A stretch of DNA of 64,000 nt from Delphinapterus leucas (taxonomy: Eukaryota > Chordata > Mammalia > Artiodactyla > Monodontidae): NCBI RefSeq assembly GCF_002288925.2, contig NW_022098069.1, positions 82,244,380-82,308,379 on the forward strand. Direction: 5' to 3'. Below, one piece after another: positions 63,441 to 64,000 of this stretch (positions within the stretch are counted from its first letter, which is position 1; each line of letters opens with the position of its first letter). The translations under genes were made by a program, and so were the position numbers. Under the pieces are notes generated by a model. The model did not search any database and was not told the origin of the DNA. It worked only from the letters and a program-made list of their open reading frames with translations.

Positions 63441-64000
63441 CCAAGTCAGGATCCAGCAGGTCAGTAAAAAGGTACCATCTTTAGACGATCTGTACACATC
63501 TTACCTCGTATCTTATCTCATGATCTGAAAAAGCACTATGTCAGGAGAACATGTTCGTGGTGCGAAACTCCATGAATGGATTTTCCAGAATCAACATCCC
63601 CAGTTCTTTCAACAACACGTAACTGACAGACACATTAATGCATTTGCGAAATACTGAGCCCCAGCAGTAAAGTAAACGTGTTAATGGTGATGATGAGGGA
63701 AAAAGTGTGATTCTTACTGTTAAGACATTCACAGTAGCCTGGGGCAGAAAGACAGGAAAAGAAACTCTGACGATGCAACAAGAGATGGGCTGTAAGCAGG
63801 GCAGAGTCAAGTTCAGGACTTTCCACACTGAGTTTGTCTCTGACCCTCTTGGAATGTGAGAAGGAAAAGAAAATGCAACATTCAAAGACACCTTGAAAGG
63901 GACACCACACTAGCCTGAATTTCCTTTTCTCTGTCATCTGAGTTCTGAAGATTTAGCAGGAGTTGAGCAGGCAGAAATGGCTGGGAAGGACAGGAGGTCC
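63441..64000. other. Unassigned non-coding DNA
   Basis: No repeat or exon recognised. Two overlapping minus frames (116 and 100 codons, 63541-63937) have no motif. Confidence 0.4.

Overview
The window is mammalian nuclear DNA, almost certainly from a cetacean and probably a toothed whale. The evidence is the SINE content. About a dozen tRNA-derived insertions of the CHR type are present. They start with the 'GGGCTTCCCTGGTGGCGCAG' type head and end in A-rich tails. Several are the short ~200 bp form with the 'GAGAGTCCGCCTGCCGATGC' segment, which I associate with whales and dolphins. They sit among L1, L2, MIR, MER5A/hAT, mariner and LTR relics typical of Cetartiodactyla. Species and chromosome cannot be read from the sequence.

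I found no exon of a recognisable protein-coding gene, no tRNA, rRNA or known ncRNA gene, and no CRISPR or bacterial-type operon. The open frames longer than 100 codons are SINE or L1 translations, low-complexity readings, or anonymous frames. The region reads as intergenic or deep-intronic DNA built by layered retrotransposition. Nothing here works as a set of cooperating genes.

Layout. 1-5 kb: unassigned DNA with two SINE insertions (one a fold-back chimera), an L1 tail inside a MER5 copy, and a minus-strand L1. 5-9 kb: an LTR-like insertion in MER5A, then unassigned DNA with a CpG-rich patch ending at a consensus splice donor (6.6-7.2 kb). 9.8-17 kb: several generations of L1, L2, MIR, MER5A and a mariner MITE. 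17-25 kb: CHR SINEs and MIRs in mostly unassigned DNA. 25.7-27.3 kb: an old L1 hit by two SINEs. 30-33 kb: a class I LTR and an L2 interrupted by a MaLR LTR. 34-36 kb: tail-to-tail L1s beside a 100 bp assembly gap with a 208 bp repeat on both sides, then a 39 bp templated insertion. 37.4 kb: a clean solo LTR. 40.9-42.2 kb: three retroelements inserted in series at one target site. 45.5-46.2 kb: a broken piggyBac transposase. 47-50 kb: L1, hAT and SINE. 50-55 kb: MER5A, MaLR LTRs and a SINE. 55.7-59.3 kb: an old L1 5' half followed by a younger L1 3' end. 59-64 kb: quiet unassigned DNA with MIR and L2 traces and a 400 bp gap.

Family names rest on remembered consensus features and visible hallmarks (target-site duplications, terminal inverted repeats, Pol III boxes, poly-A tails), not on a database search. 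Boundaries without a target-site duplication are approximate.
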